DNA from: Mortierella alpina
Taxonomy: Eukaryota > Mortierellomycota > Mortierellomycetes > Mortierellales > Mortierellaceae
DNA: 64,000 bases
Direction: 5' to 3'
Assembly (NCBI GenBank): GCA_029449245.1
Contig: JANATF010000020.1
Span: 186,001 to 250,000, forward strand
Position numbers and translations under genes: made by a program
Part shown: positions 1 to 9,834 of the stretch, piece after piece
Position numbering within the stretch: the stretch's first letter is position 1
Layout: each line of letters opens with the position of its first letter
Notes under the pieces: generated by a model
Seen by the model: only the letters and a program-made list of their open reading frames with translations
What the model was told of the DNA's origin: nothing
Database searches by the model: none

Positions 1-837
1 GTGGATTCTGGGGTAGCCTTCTTGATAGGAGGTGCCGTGGGACTTTTGGTATGGCTGGCCGAGAGAGTACCAAGTTACGCTCACATCTGCGAGATCACCA
101 TGTCGGTTGTCGTTGCCTTTGTAGCCGAAGCCTTGCATAGGGACCATGTGTGTCGTAGCGCCGTCAAGATGGCTGGCATTGTCATCATTCTGCCGGGATA
201 CACCATAACCTGCGCGATCCTGGAGCTGAGTTCTCGCCATATCATCTCTGGATCCGTGCGACTGTTCTATGCCATTGTCTTTTCGTTGCTTCTCGGTTAC
301 GGCCTGACGATTGGAGCCTCCATCTGGACATTTTTCGATCATTCTGCACAGGACGAGACCTTCACCGCCGAGTGTCCATCACAACCTCTGGATCCGAAAT
401 GGAACTTTCTGTTTGTGCCGCTGTTTGCCATTTCGCTCAATATCTGGCTCAAGGCCCACCCGCGCCAATGGTTCCTGGCCACCGTGCTGTCAATCGTTGG
501 ATATGCCGTGAGCTACACCTCCTCCACTTATGGTACTGCCAAGAACGAGGTCTCATCAGCGCTCGCAGCGTTCGCCATAGGACTACTGGGTAATGTGTAT
601 CAGCGGTTGACAAGGCAGCTGAGTTTCCAGGCTGTAGTGTGTGCAGTCTTCTTCCTGGTGCCTGGTTCCATTGGCCTGAAGGGAGCATTGGCCTTGTTCA
701 CGGCGGACATGCCGGGAGGTGTAAGCTTTGCACTGCAAATGGTGGTCACGGCCATTGCTGTCAGTGTCGGTCTGTTTGCTTCGGCGCTGGTGGTATATCC
801 CATGGGTAAGACTCGATCGGCCCAGATGACGTTCTAG
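1..837 (+). CDS. Prm10/ThrE-like membrane transporter, 3' part only
   Basis: The last 278 residues of a polytopic membrane protein are visible; the frame is open at base 1, so the N-terminus lies outside the window and the GTG there is not a real start. Hydrophobic helices alternate with short loops (for example around residues 26-45, 57-72, 85-105, 205-230 and 240-265). The spacing, the conserved 'LPGYTI..AILELSS' stretch (residues 64-78) and the later 'LVPGSIGLKG' match the fungal pheromone-regulated membrane protein 10 / ThrE (DUF1212) family, relatives of bacterial threonine/serine exporters. In that family a soluble N-terminal half precedes about ten helices; only the second half is seen here. 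The substrate in fungi is not established. No intron is needed in the visible part. The stop is TAG. Confidence 0.75.
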   Translation: MDSGVAFLIGGAVGLLVWLAERVPSYAHICEITMSVVVAFVAEALHRDHVCRSAVKMAGIVIILPGYTITCAILELSSRHIISGSVRLFYAIVFSLLLGYGLTIGASIWTFFDHSAQDETFTAECPSQPLDPKWNFLFVPLFAISLNIWLKAHPRQWFLATVLSIVGYAVSYTSSTYGTAKNEVSSALAAFAIGLLGNVYQRLTRQLSFQAVVCAVFFLVPGSIGLKGALALFTADMPGGVSFALQMVVTAIAVSVGLFASALVVYPMGKTRSAQMTF

Positions 838-1601
838 CAGGATAAGGTGGAGAACGTAAATGCTCATTTCTCAGAGCTCTTGCAGGTGTTATTTGTATAT
901 ATAGTACACACGAGCAATATTATTAGATTGTTTGTCACCATGTAGCGTCTCTGTTGCGCTTTGAAGATCTGGAGAAGGCATGAGATTAGCGGATCCTATC
1001 CTTGACTGGCAAGTCGGCTAGATCCTCGGCGATAGTCTAGTAGTATCACATATGGTGATACCATTTTACAATCAACACGGCTCCGTGTACGGTTGCGTTC
1101 CTGGGTTGAGACTGGGATTTGGCGTCAGAGTTCTTCTGCATAACGTTCAAGGTGACGTGGCTTCATACCTACGAGCATTGCTGCATCGTAAGCTAGAAAA
1201 AGATACGATGGCCGGGACGCTCCTCTATTTATACCAAAGCTTTGCTGATGCAGATGGGGACATGCGACTCGTGTCCGCCCTCCTTTGCAGCCATCAGTCA
1301 TCAGTTGCTCCCGATCGTAGCGCGCTATCAGTCGTTGCACGCGTGGATTCGTCTTTCTCACACGTCCTGCAGCCTATGTCGATCCACTGGGCATTTCCAA
1401 CGAGACTTGCGATTTCCCTGTCAGTGCACGTCGTGTTTATTGTTGAATGTCCTCAACTGCGAATCGCTGGAGGATGTCCGGGCAGGGATACTAGTCAAGA
1501 TGAGTCCAAAAGTCCGTGTTGAGTATGATAAAAGGTGAACGCGAATTGTATATATCCTGTACTGTATTTCATGATCTATAAATTAGAGGAGCGAAGCGCT
1601 G
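838..1601. other. Intergenic, 764 bases
   Basis: This lies between the stop of the Prm10-like gene and the 3' end of the PROPPIN pseudogene. The unbroken frame on the plus strand at 1052-1522 has no recognisable motif and no signal or membrane segment, and I do not call it a gene. An A/T-rich run just after the upstream stop (around 890-930) would suit a 3' end region. Confidence 0.5.
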
Positions 1602-2790
1602 TCAGTTTTGTTTCTCTCTTCTTTTAAATATTGTAGTTCCGTTTTTGCAAAATACCTCTAATCCAGTGGCATATCTCTCTGGAGACTCAGGATATCGATA
1701 CGTTGTTTCCCGTTCCATATCCTGGTCATTGTCACCGTCCTTCAAGAACTTGCTGTAGCTCTCCCGTACATACTCGCCTCCCTTTTGTGGGTCAAACATA
1801 AGCTGGTAAAAGCTTCCATCGGCACATATCACTAAGCATGGTTACACGCAGACAATAAAAACGCAATTGATGGGTCAACAACTGCCCTGACAAGACGTGA
1901 AATAGTGGAAGCGCAATGCATGCCTGAATGAGATAGGTTTTGTCTTACCGATAACAGTGTTTTTCTCGCCACCAAAGGCACAGATACATCTACAGTCTGC
2001 AGCGACCTTGAACTGGGCAAATGACCAGGCGGATGAAAAGTACTTTGGCAGCAGGTCCTTCATGAATGCCAAGCTATCATATGGAGACAGAGACCGATGG
2101 CATTTAGCACGTCTGCGACGTCCTCGTCTCACGCTGGGTCGAGCTGAAACCTTGTCCCTTCACCAGTCAACATATTCTGTGGACTATACCTGGATTGTCG
2201 ATTGCCGGATGACATGTGCGAGGCATGGTGCGGCTGTAAGACCTCGCCGTACTGTGGTCCGCTTGAAGGCGATCCCATGCCGGACTGATAAACCCTTGAT
2301 CCCGAGGCGCCATCGAGATTGAATATATGGACAGTACCCTTGTCTGATCCTGCACAGATCCTTGTAGAGTCGCTATTGAAGGCAATGCTGTAGATTTCTG
2401 CCTTGTAAACGCCTCTCCTGAATTCATGCAACAGTTTACTCGATCCAGTATCAAACACCCGAATAAGTGTGCCTTTGTCCGATGCAGAGGCGCATTTCGT
2501 TCCATCGACGTTGGTCACAAGACAAAACAGAGAGCTGGTGTGGGCTGGGATGATGGAGATGTTAGCAGTTGGCTTGGTGCTGGCCATGGGGTATTTGGGC
2601 TGATTAGGTGTTCCAGAGAGCGAGCTGGCCTGGGAAGATGAGGAGGGCGCTGCAGAGGAGACGGCGGTGGTCGGAGCAACACTGTTGAGATCCACGCTTT
2701 GAATGTGCCTATTTTTGTCTTCCTGGAAATATGAAGATCGAGTGCTTGTCTGACCACGACAAGGCCACTAAACCTATGTTAAGAGATTGA
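1602..2790 (-). pseudogene. 5'-truncated PROPPIN (Atg18/Hsv2/WIPI family), frameshifted
   Basis: PROPPINs are seven-bladed WD proteins that bind PI3P and PI(3,5)P2 in autophagy and endosomal trafficking. Only the C-terminal blades remain. Reading right to left: a segment with 'NIGLVALS' and 'IFIFPGRQ' (about 2716-2780), then 'HIQSVDLNS', the lipid-binding 'FRRG' motif, '[10 protein letters not shown]', 'LPKYFSSAWSFAQF' and finally 'ICADGSFYQLMFD'. Two downstream introns still look spliceable (2113-2189 and 1832-1948, GT-AG, correct phase). Two defects are seen. The first three blades are missing, and homology ends near 2790. A one-base shift lies in the A5 run at 2712-2716, where the frame changes between 'FPGRQ' and 'HIQSVDL'. 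Tandem repeats begin about 70-120 bases upstream. The FRRG motif and blades 5-7 are intact, so decay appears recent. An assembly error at the homopolymer could explain the frameshift but not the missing 5' half. Confidence 0.7.
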
Positions 2791-2854
2791 AAAGGTGGGC
2801 GCTGCGGCATCAGTCACAGTGGCCAAGGGCGAATTGAACGCAACCCGTTGCGAT

Positions 2855-3522
2855 TTTGTTCGGCTCGACCCAGTTCGCGAGCGGCAGGCGGGACATAACA
2901 GAGGGAAGAGACAGAGGCGCGAGATAGTCGCGTTGAACATACCCTTATTTTTGGCTCGTGCCAGTTCGCGAGCGGCAAACAGATCAGGAATGAGAGCGGC
3001 ATCGAGGCTATTAGTCCGCTGTCAAGGGTTCCTGGGTGGTCGTACAGCTCATTCAGAAATGGCATTGTAAAGCTCACTGCACTTACTCTGGTGACTGACA
3101 GACTCTAGTGCAGGGTTGACAAGTTAGAGGGGAAAGAGAGTCTGAAGGGGGTTCAGTGACCCGGTCCGGCTTTATAGGCTGGCAGCATATCGCAGAAGGC
3201 AGAGACAGAGGCGCGAGATGGTCGCGTTGAGCGTACTTTTCTTTTTAGCTCGAGCCAGTCGGATTGCGGCAGATACATCTAGAACGAGAGCGGTGCCGAG
3301 GTTAGTCGCTGTCGAAGGTTCTTGAAGCGGCATTGTAAAGCTCATTGCACTTACTCTTGCGTCTGGTAGACTCTAGTGCAGGGCTGACAAGAATAGCGAG
3401 AAAAAAGAGTCTGTAGGCGTTTCAGTGGCCTGGTTCGGCTTTATGGGCTGGCAGCACATAGCAGATGGCAGGGACAGAGGCGCGAGAGGCTCGCGTTGAA
3501 CGTACGTCTATTTTTGGCGAGA
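2855..3522. repeat. Degenerate ~270-295-bp tandem repeat
   Basis: A unit starting at the core 'gacagaggcgcgaga' recurs at 2908, 3202 and 3471 (steps of about 294 and 269 bases). Units one and two share, in order, a 'gagagcgg' block, a 'gcattgtaaagctca' block, a 'gactctagtgcagggt/ctgacaag' block, 'gagtctg' and 'ggctttat.ggctggcagca'. The third unit stops after about 50 bases at 3522. A shorter echo ('cagttcgcgagcggca') appears at 2871 and again at 2961. No long frame runs through it and no terminal inverted repeat or transposase was seen. It sits directly upstream of the truncated PROPPIN. Confidence 0.7.
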
Positions 3523-4037
3523 ACGTGCATTGCCAGAAGGCTACACTATTATGGACTCGGGCTGAAAAGGCTTTTGAGGCGGGTTGATGAGTTAGAAGCT
3601 CAATTCAAAGCTAATGTCGGGGATGTCAGTTGCGCTGGAGCATTCTGAATTACCTTTTTGCTTTGCACCTTGTCTACGAGTGTAGCGCGGTTGAGGCTAA
3701 AGTTTAAACGAAAGGACCGATCGAAAAACGATATGGATGGAGGCTTGTGAAGCTGAGCAAGGTGTGGAAGTCAAGATGATCAACAAGAATATGCACTGCG
3801 GTGGAGTGTGTCTTGGCCGTCTAGGAATGAAGGAAGAGAGGCAGGGCGAGACGAGGAGAGGAAAGAAGATGAGCTCTGCATGGTCCATGCCACACCGCCA
3901 TATTAATTTCGGAAAGCCACACAGTTTGGCTCGTGCGGGTGTGAAGAATACATACACAACATCATCTTTTTACATGGTCTTGCGGTTCTTCTCTCTCCCA
4001 TTTATATAGTATCTATAGTCTATTCAGTAGACAATCA
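3523..4037. other. Intergenic, 515 bases
   Basis: Spacer between the tandem repeat and the 3' end of the MDR oxidoreductase gene. The short frames here on both strands show no recognisable domain. I searched the minus strand for the missing N-terminal PROPPIN blades and saw none. Confidence 0.5.
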
Positions 4038-5159
4038 TCATGCCTCCGATACCCTGTAGACCAACTTCTCCCCGCTGACAGCCCTGCTCCTTAGTAGACT
4101 CAGCGCGTTCTGAGCTCTCTCAACCAGCGTCGCACCCTCGACAATCCGCTGGTTATTGGGCTTGATGATGCCTTGCCTCAATAGTGCAGGTAAAATCTCT
4201 GGCTGCAGCTGCTCCTTGAAGAACTCGTTCTGGAGATAAAAATGTGTGCGTACACCGCGGACTATGACGCCATCGGCCCACTTATCGCGCAGGCACTTGG
4301 ATACGTCCATTTCGTACTCTGGCTCGTCCTCCTCGGTCGCATCCTTGATAATAACAGGGAGCATGACAGCAACTCGAGAACCTCGCTCAGCGATCCTGGT
4401 CAGCGGATCCAGCGTGCCATGTAGCGAGCCTATGCAATCCAGAATGTATGGCAGTTTGGGCTCCTTTGCATTCCTTGCGTAGTCCAGAATATTGTCGATA
4501 ACATCAAGTTTTGTGTAGTCAAAGCAAACTGTCGCGCCAAGACTCTTAAGGTACTCATGGTGCTTGCCGCTCGACACAGCGAGGACTTTAGTATACCTCC
4601 AATGCCGAAGGACCTGGATCGCAAAAATGCCTACACTGCTACTGGCGCCCCAGACGAGGATGGGCTTGTTCGCTTCCTTGGGTTGCCAGTCTTGAGGGAT
4701 AGGCCACGGTAGTTCGAGCTCGAGGTCCGCCGTCACCGAGTGGAAGACAGTAACCAAGTTCACTGGCACCGTGACGGCAGCTTGCAGCGAAAGTCCTTGT
4801 GGGATCTTGGAGGCCAGGTATGCGGGAATTGTGATATATTCCTGCTGGTTGGCTTCCTTGCCTCCGTGGAAGGCAAAAGCCGAGACTTGATCTCCGATCT
4901 GAAGTCCCTTAAGGTCGCCGCCTGAGCCAACAGCGACTACAGTTCCCGCAGCTCCGCCGCTACCTTGCAGGGCTGGGTATGTTGATATGAGAAGACCGCC
5001 GTCAGCAAAGTGGAGATCCAGGGGCGACGATGCGGTCCACTTGACATGGACCACGATCTCGCCGGCCGCAGGAGGCTCGACCGGAGTCGATATCTCGATG
5101 AGGGGCGTGCGCTTGGCTGGAAGGGCGACGGCTTTCTGGGTGGAAGGTAGGATCGACAT
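4038..5159 (-). CDS. Medium-chain dehydrogenase/reductase, enoyl-reductase-like
   Basis: A 373-residue protein in one exon. The frame extends 33 codons further upstream, but the ATG at 5159 starts directly at the family's N-terminus, so I chose it. It has the GroES-like N-terminal half (residues 10-130, with 'GSGGAAGTVVAVG' near 67-79) and a Rossmann half with the dinucleotide-binding motif GASSSVG at 171-177. The zinc-ligand cysteines of true alcohol dehydrogenases are absent, which fits the zinc-independent NADPH-dependent quinone/enoyl reductase branch often found as stand-alone trans-enoyl reductases in fungi. The predicted role is reduction of a C=C double bond in a small molecule in the cytosol; the substrate is unknown. 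No polyketide synthase gene is seen nearby, so a secondary-metabolite cluster is not supported by this window. Confidence 0.85.
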   Translation of the reverse strand: MSILPSTQKAVALPAKRTPLIEISTPVEPPAAGEIVVHVKWTASSPLDLHFADGGLLISTYPALQGSGGAAGTVVAVGSGGDLKGLQIGDQVSAFAFHGGKEANQQEYITIPAYLASKIPQGLSLQAAVTVPVNLVTVFHSVTADLELELPWPIPQDWQPKEANKPILVWGASSSVGIFAIQVLRHWRYTKVLAVSSGKHHEYLKSLGATVCFDYTKLDVIDNILDYARNAKEPKLPYILDCIGSLHGTLDPLTRIAERGSRVAVMLPVIIKDATEEDEPEYEMDVSKCLRDKWADGVIVRGVRTHFYLQNEFFKEQLQPEILPALLRQGIIKPNNQRIVEGATLVERAQNALSLLRSRAVSGEKLVYRVSEA

Positions 5160-6579
5160 GGTTGAGGCTAGATACTGGGCTGAATGATGTTGTGGGCGCA
5201 ACCTTGAGTTGAATGAAGGTCTGTATCGTGCTTCTGACCGAGCCTTCTTATATTGCAACTTCTTGCTATTAATAATCGTCCATTTCTAAGCATGGTGTGC
5301 TTCTACAGACTGAACTCCAGCCCGATCCCTGTAGAGAGCCCTGTCCTTGTGCTAGTATTGCAGTGCACGTAGAACACCTGTGCAACAACCTTTATTGTAT
5401 CAGAGTACAGTACGATACACGTTTCCGCGTCCGCGTGCACCATCGGTCCTTGTGTGCGCCATCAATCCTTGTGTCCGTTGCCTTCAATCAAGGACATCCA
5501 TCTCAGTAGCGACTAATCCAATGTTGAAATCGAATGGTGGCGGTGCTGTTGTCTTGCGAGGGTTTCATGATTAGCCGTCAATCGATGCCCCTCCCCTCAC
5601 TTCACTTCCTGCATCCGCTCTCGCGCAACTCTTTGATGTCCATGATCCAGCATTATCCTTTCAAGACTGTAGCTTGGCCAGGCGGCTGATGGAGTGAGTC
5701 CAATAAGAGAGGAATTGACTGGGCTGCTGTGTGATGAGGGACGGGAAGGGTGCATGAGGTATGGCGGCGATGGGGACAGCCCAGCAGAATGCAGCAGATT
5801 GAGGAAGGGCGTAAAAAAAGAGTTGGTCAGAGGTACTAGTGCACAAGGATGGAACACTTATACACTCACCGTATGCTATTCCCATGTAAATTCACGAAAA
5901 CTTCAAATCGCTGCCGATAACACAGTGTCTGCACGATCGCTGCCTAAGTGCCACCATAGACCCTTTACACCCTGTGTTATGAAGCCTTGAAGAAGCGACA
6001 GCTTTTCGATCACCTGAAGACGAGAGACATACAATACTGCAAATGTTCTGGGAGAATATCGAGAATGGCGAAACTTATGAACGAAGGATGGTGGCCCCGT
6101 TGTGTGGAAAGTCATTCCAGTTGGGACAGTGTTGTTTGGAGTGAGTTCACATAGGTGAGATGGTTACTAATGATACCATGAAGCATAGGGTGAGTGAAAA
6201 TAGTGTTCACTCACTGAGTGTCAAAATATATCTTCATCCTAGCTCAAGTAGTTAGACTCACCTGGCTCTTTCAGGCGGAACCGTGGTACGTGACGCGGCG
6301 CCAATTTGGGGTGCTGGATGTGCTTTCGGCGTGTCTTGGGTGAGAGGGCACCCGCCCCTAATTCTGCTCACTCGAATGGTCTAGGAGTCAACTGTCCTTG
6401 ACGTCGACAAGGAATGTCTCCAGGGAGAGGTCAGGCCTGTTCGACCATCTCCATGAAAAGTTGTTCTCCCCTTTCGTTTTTCTCCTTTTCTTCATTCTCG
6501 CTACCTTCCTGTTCCTCCTGGCTTTGCCGAACACACACTCCACCTCCACGTCTGCACATTAGCCAAACAGATTTTTATC
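5160..6579. other. Intergenic, 1.4 kb
   Basis: A divergent spacer holding the promoter regions of the MDR gene (left) and the small secreted-protein gene (right). A pyrimidine-rich run around 6462-6530 lies just upstream of the right-hand ATG. Several frames of 70-100 codons (for example minus 5661-5885 and minus 5903-6115) carry no motif I recognise and are not called. Confidence 0.4.
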
Positions 6580-6912
6580 ATGAACGCCGGAGTCTCTATT
6601 CTTGTGCTGTTCGTTGTGGCACTGACCACATCTCAGCATACTCACGCTGCTGGACTTTCAAGTGAGGGATCTGCTAATATCGCGCTGCGAGGCACGTACT
6701 CAGCACAAGACGGCGCTCAAGCCCTCAACCTAGAAATAGGCCTTGCGAAGGAAAGGCCACTGTTCAAACGCCCTCTCTATTTGGGATCTCACTTTAACGC
6801 TGCTGCCGAAGACGACACTGAAGAGGCTAAAGAGGGGTGGAGGCAAGAGATATTGGAGGCACAGCGGTTGAGAATACAGAGTCAGCTGGAGCGTTCAAGA
6901 GGCCGTTGGTAG
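6580..6912 (+). CDS. Small secreted protein, 110 aa, function unknown
   Basis: A single-exon frame beginning with a clear secretion signal: Met-Asn, then a hydrophobic core (residues 5-17), with cleavage likely after the Ala at about 23-24 (following 'QHTH'). The mature part of about 86 residues has no cysteine and no further membrane segment. Its middle has basic pairs (KR near residue 66) and its C-terminal third is a charged, helix-prone stretch rich in Glu, Arg and Gln ending in 'RGRW'. The ATG follows a CT-rich leader and an AATAAA-like signal lies near 6964, about 50 bases past the stop, so it has the look of an expressed gene. I do not recognise a family. A secreted effector-like or cell-wall-associated peptide is possible but unproven. 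Confidence 0.55.
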   Translation: MNAGVSILVLFVVALTTSQHTHAAGLSSEGSANIALRGTYSAQDGAQALNLEIGLAKERPLFKRPLYLGSHFNAAAEDDTEEAKEGWRQEILEAQRLRIQSQLERSRGRW

Positions 6913-7031
6913 ACACATATATCCTACACTGGACGCTCCAGTCTGTGGGCGCGCAAGCAACCGAATAAAAAAATCATTACAGTTTCGTTTAGCTTCGCCT
7001 CTTTCTCGACTCCCCTATCCATCTAACACCA

Positions 7032-8383
7032 ATGGCTGACCGAAAGGCAACCAACAAGTACTACCCGCCTGATTGGGATCCCTCCAAGGTAGGCACGCTC
7101 GGGAACCGACAGCATCTCACTGTGTTGTTTGAGGAGACACATGGTTCTGTTCTGATCCCCATTCTGCTTGATTTGCAGGGCTCAATCAACTCCTACGTTG
7201 GCCAACACCCCCTCAGGGACAGAGCAAGGAAGCTGGACCAGGGCATTCTCATTGTCCGCTTTGAGCTGCCCTACAACATTTGGTGCAATGGATGCAACAA
7301 ACCCATCGGCATGGGTAAGAAGAATTTACATGCAGCGGTACATTTCGCGGTCTTTAACAACGCTATTACTGGGTGTTAATGATCCCCATGGCATGCTATG
7401 CCCTATTCTTGAATAGGCGTACGATACAATGCTGAGAAGAAGAAAATCGGCAATTATTACTCGACAGCGATCCTCAGCTTCCGCATGAAATGCCATCTCT
7501 GTGACAATTGGTTCGAGATTCAAACTGATCCTAAGGTACGTGAGTTTGTTCTTGTAACAAGGCATGCCTTGACAGTGCGATTTTGAACAGGCTTACTCAT
7601 GTACCTTGAACTCTGATGGTTTAGAATGCGGCATACGTAGTAACCGCAGGAGCTCGCAAGAAGGTTGAGGACTTTGATGCAAAGGACAACGAGACGCTAG
7701 AAATCGACACGCCAGAGGAATTTGAACGCAGAGCCAACGACAAGTTTGCACGGCTGGAACACGAGCGGATAGATGCTAGCAAGGCACAGACGGGGATCAC
7801 GACCCTCACGCGACTGCAGCGACTGAATGAGCGCCAGTGGAGCGATCCTTATGCGCTATCACAAAAGCTGCGCAAGGAGTTCAGAACGGAGAAGAAGGCT
7901 CGGCAAAAAGAAGATGCAGAGTGCAAATCGATAGCGGATCGTGTGGGCTTTGCATTCAGTATCTTGCCAGAATCTGAGGAGGATCGTAGCGGGAGTAAAA
8001 GGATCGAGTTCGAGTCTGGACAGAAGACCATGATGGAGCTGAGGCTCAAGGCGATCAAATCAGGAGGGCTATTTGCAGCAGAGAAACATAGGAAGGAGGC
8101 AAACGGACGTATCCTGGTGAAGTCGCAAATCGGTGTACAGCCTTCCATTTCAACAAATAAGGTCTTGGACACTCTTGCAACGACTGTGAGCTCAAACACA
8201 CGACTACAGCTTGATCCATTTCTAAATGCATCTTCAGCAGGAAAGGCAAAAGCTTCTGGTATCTCGAGCATGCCATCCCTCACACTACAATCGAAAACTG
8301 CTGCAAAACTACCCCTGGTATCATATGGAGCGGACGAGGACGACGAGGATGGCGAGGATGGCGACAACGATAGCAATCAATGA
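7032..8383 (+). CDS. YJU2B: YJU2/CCDC130-family splicing factor
   Basis: Four exons: 7032-7088, 7179-7314, 7417-7535 and 7625-8383, joined in phase to give 356 residues. Introns are GT-AG and 88-102 bases. The N-terminus 'NKYYPPDWDPSK' followed by 'HPLRDRARKLDQGI' and 'VRFELPYNIWC' is diagnostic of the Yju2/CCDC94/CCDC130 family. A four-cysteine zinc site is present: Cys55 and Cys58 (WCNGC), Cys90 and Cys93 (CHLC). Yju2 joins the spliceosome with the Prp19 complex and promotes branching and the step between the two catalytic reactions. CCDC130-type paralogues lack an assigned step in fungi. The C-terminal half is helical and charged, then becomes low complexity and ends in an acidic Asp/Glu run. 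The 'DPSK-GS' start and 'GVRYNAEKKK' segment favour the CCDC130 branch over CCDC94. It converges on the HDDC2-like gene, with only 48 bases between stops. Confidence 0.9.
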
Positions 8384-8431
8384 TAGCTCCTGGCGCGTTG
8401 CATCTGCTGTATATTAAATGTATTTTACTTT

Positions 8432-9834
8432 CTAAGACTTGATGGCTCGCGATTCCGCCCTCTCAGCCTCCAGCTCGTTCACCCAGGCAGTGACCATTGG
8501 ATGCTTAAACTTGCCGCGAGTCCCAGCAAAGAAGTCCTCGAGGCTCACGTTCTCGGCTAGGTGACCGCCAATCAATCGTATATGAGAATCAAAAAACTTT
8601 CTGACTTGATAGTGTTACAGCCGAAAGATCAAGCGATGGTCCAACTTACATTTTTCATACTCAAGAGCTTGCATGATCATCTCGAACTTGTCAAAATCCT
8701 TCACCAGAAGGGCCTCTGGCGTCGATGCTGCTTCGTACTCTGCCCACAACTCTGAGATTTCCTGAGCCTGCTCCGACCATCCGAGTAACTCGTGGCATAA
8801 ATGGTGCATCGCGTTCTAAAGTTATGAGTCCATCTTTCATGTCAGCGTATGCTTTTCTTGGCCACAATATATACCAACGGGCATGAAATTCACCTGACGA
8901 TAACGTACTCTTTCCTGTGCGTGCTTATCCTCGTTGGTAACCCCGTCGTATGGAGTGATATCGCCCTAAAAGCATTCAAACAAAGAACCTGTTGTAAGTT
9001 TGCCGTGCCGCTATATGTAGAGTGAACGTACAATTCTTTTTCACGATCCTTACCACCAAGCTCTCGGCCAGATCGTGGACAATAGACATCTTGATACAGC
9101 GGTTCTTATCAACACCAGCAGTCTTTTCGTCGATCAGCATGGCCATAATGCCCATTCTGTACATATGATCCGCAATAGACTCTGCCGGCTTAATATTGTT
9201 GTTGATCCATCCTGTTCGCTTCGTGCGCTGAGAAAATAAAGAGCGGATATTAGTTTCGATTCTGCAGCTTGTACATGTAGTAGCGCGATAGAGGTTGTCG
9301 CGAGAGCCACGCCTTTATACCTTCAGTTTTTCGACGATATGGAGAAACTGGAGCGTTCCTTTGACTGACTGCGCCTTCGCCTCGCGATGCGATCCTGCAG
9401 GAGTGTTAGCCGCGCTATGAAGCTCTGTAATGCGGGCGGATACAGAAACTAAGAGGGAGTTCAACAAAAAATCATGCGCACAGTTTGTCAATGCTTTTTT
9501 CCACAATCCTTCAAACCACACACGGGATTTGCCGCGCTCGCACTCACTGACCTTCTTCAGGCGATCCTTCCATGATCTCTAACAGCTCGCCGTCTTCCAG
9601 CACCCTTGGGTTGGAGACTATCTCTCCTTGGTGATCGAGACGGAGCAAAGAGATGGGAGTGTCATCTGGAAAATTAGCCAGGCTCCTGGCGGCAGTATAG
9701 AGCTCCTTGGAGTCGATCCCGGGCAGGACGCGGATCGAATTGTCGTAGACGGCTCCGTTGTACTGCAACTTGACCACAGGTGAGGTGCACGCTTGAGACG
9801 AGCCCACGACGTCGTCTGATGCGAAAGAGTTCAT
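8432..9834 (-). CDS. HDDC2: HDDC2-like 5'-deoxynucleotidase with extra N-terminal domain
   Basis: Six exons read 9552-9834, 9321-9448, 9054-9227, 8909-8965, 8650-8815 and 8432-8556; the phases agree and give 310 residues. Residues 125-310 are a full HDDC2/YfbR-type HD hydrolase: 'LQFLHIVEKLK-RTKRTGW', His158 in 'IADHMYRM', the His-Asp pair at 188-189 ('VHDLAE'), then 'GDITPYDGV' and Asp254 in 'VKDFDKFEM', which together form the metal site. The family removes the 5'-phosphate from deoxynucleoside monophosphates. Typical members are about 180-210 residues and begin near residue 115 here. The added N-terminus (about residues 15-94) has the strand-helix-strand pattern of a small beta-grasp (ubiquitin-like) fold, with a conserved-looking end 'EDGELLEIMEG'; I do not recognise a specific family. 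The first intron uses a GTCAGT donor; an alternative GTGAGT four bases on breaks the frame. Confidence 0.85.

Noticed and set aside
1052-1522. 156-codon plus-strand frame
   Set aside because: No signal peptide, domain or splice context, and the overl­apping frames are of similar length.
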